Shown piece after piece: positions 63,907 through 64,000 of a DNA stretch of 64,000 bases (the first letter of the stretch is position 1; each line of letters opens with the position of its first letter). Position numbers and translations under genes: made by a program. The notes below the pieces were generated by a model. It was not told the DNA's origin. It worked only from the letters and a program-made list of their open reading frames with translations, and did not search any database. The DNA is from Paludibacter sp. (lineage in GTDB: Bacteria > Bacteroidota > Bacteroidia > Bacteroidales > Paludibacteraceae): NCBI GenBank assembly GCA_028710415.1, contig JAQTUE010000011.1, positions 62,001-126,000 on the forward strand. Direction: 5' to 3'.

Positions 63907-64000
63907 TTTAATTATTAATTTACAATATTTAAAAAAAATAGTGGCAAAGTCCTTTGGTTGCTGGTTAAACGTAATAGTTAGAAGCAACTTTTATGCATCA

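Overview
The window looks like a chromosome segment of an anaerobic Bacteroidota, probably order Bacteroidales. The evidence is a T9SS C-terminal sorting domain, DUF6266, GxxExxY and bactofilin genes, LL-diaminopimelate aminotransferase, IorAB, a hybrid cluster protein, and repeated Bacteroidota-type promoters (TTTG, 19-21 nt, TAnnTTTG). Species cannot be named from the sequence alone.

Layout. 0-7 kb: mfd, a three-gene HepT/MntA toxin-antitoxin locus, a 6S-like RNA, a TPR protein with ribH, then tRNA-Tyr and tRNA-Gly. 7-12.5 kb: a repeat field, an NRAMP-related transporter overlapping a PRC/MgtE-N/CBS gene, and a DUF6266 gene. 13-15.7 kb: an AT-rich pair, an HNH protein and an Mrr-like endonuclease. 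16-21 kb: NudC, an ICMT-like methyltransferase, a GxxExxY gene set in its own repeat family, DUF2809, a TPR protein and a T9SS cargo. 21.3-23.2 kb: a 2 kb ORF-free stretch that I read as a long structured non-coding RNA. 23-31 kb: exported hydrolases and small enzymes. 31-34.3 kb: the tail of a polysaccharide cluster (GNAT/FemAB-like, glycosyltransferase, flippase). 35-42.5 kb: housekeeping genes (bactofilin, quinone reductase, dapL, glmS, purF-like, cupin). 42.7-50.6 kb: a nitrosative-stress locus with a Crp/Fnr regulator, cupin, ferredoxin protein, two DUF438/PAS proteins, a DUF1858/DUF2249 protein and hcp. 50.9-54.4 kb: a reverse-strand iorAB operon flanked by a duplicated hcp 3' end. 55-59.2 kb: an AT-rich reverse-strand operon (radical SAM, DUF6375-like, membrane/GAF-like, two unknowns) that resembles an accessory or conflict system. 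60-64 kb: rhodanese, DHFR-family, cyclophilin and a double-ABC ATPase.

How genes work together. The Crp/Fnr regulator and the divergent cupin share one perfect 20-bp palindrome at about -40 from both predicted promoters, suggesting joint control and autoregulation of the hcp-type locus. glmS and the purF-like gene both use glutamine as an amide donor and sit side by side. The NRAMP-like and MgtE-N/CBS genes overlap and probably serve divalent-cation (likely Mg2+) handling.

Two things stand out. (1) 21.59-22.98 kb has a good promoter, more than 15 local hairpins (including an 11-bp perfect stem and a nested 7+6+6-bp stem), a terminal hairpin and no ORF. (2) Intergenic DNA is full of short tandem repeats followed by their own inverted complement, plus a 190-bp palindromic element with compensatory changes between copies and a 22-bp hairpin inserted twice at the same target word.
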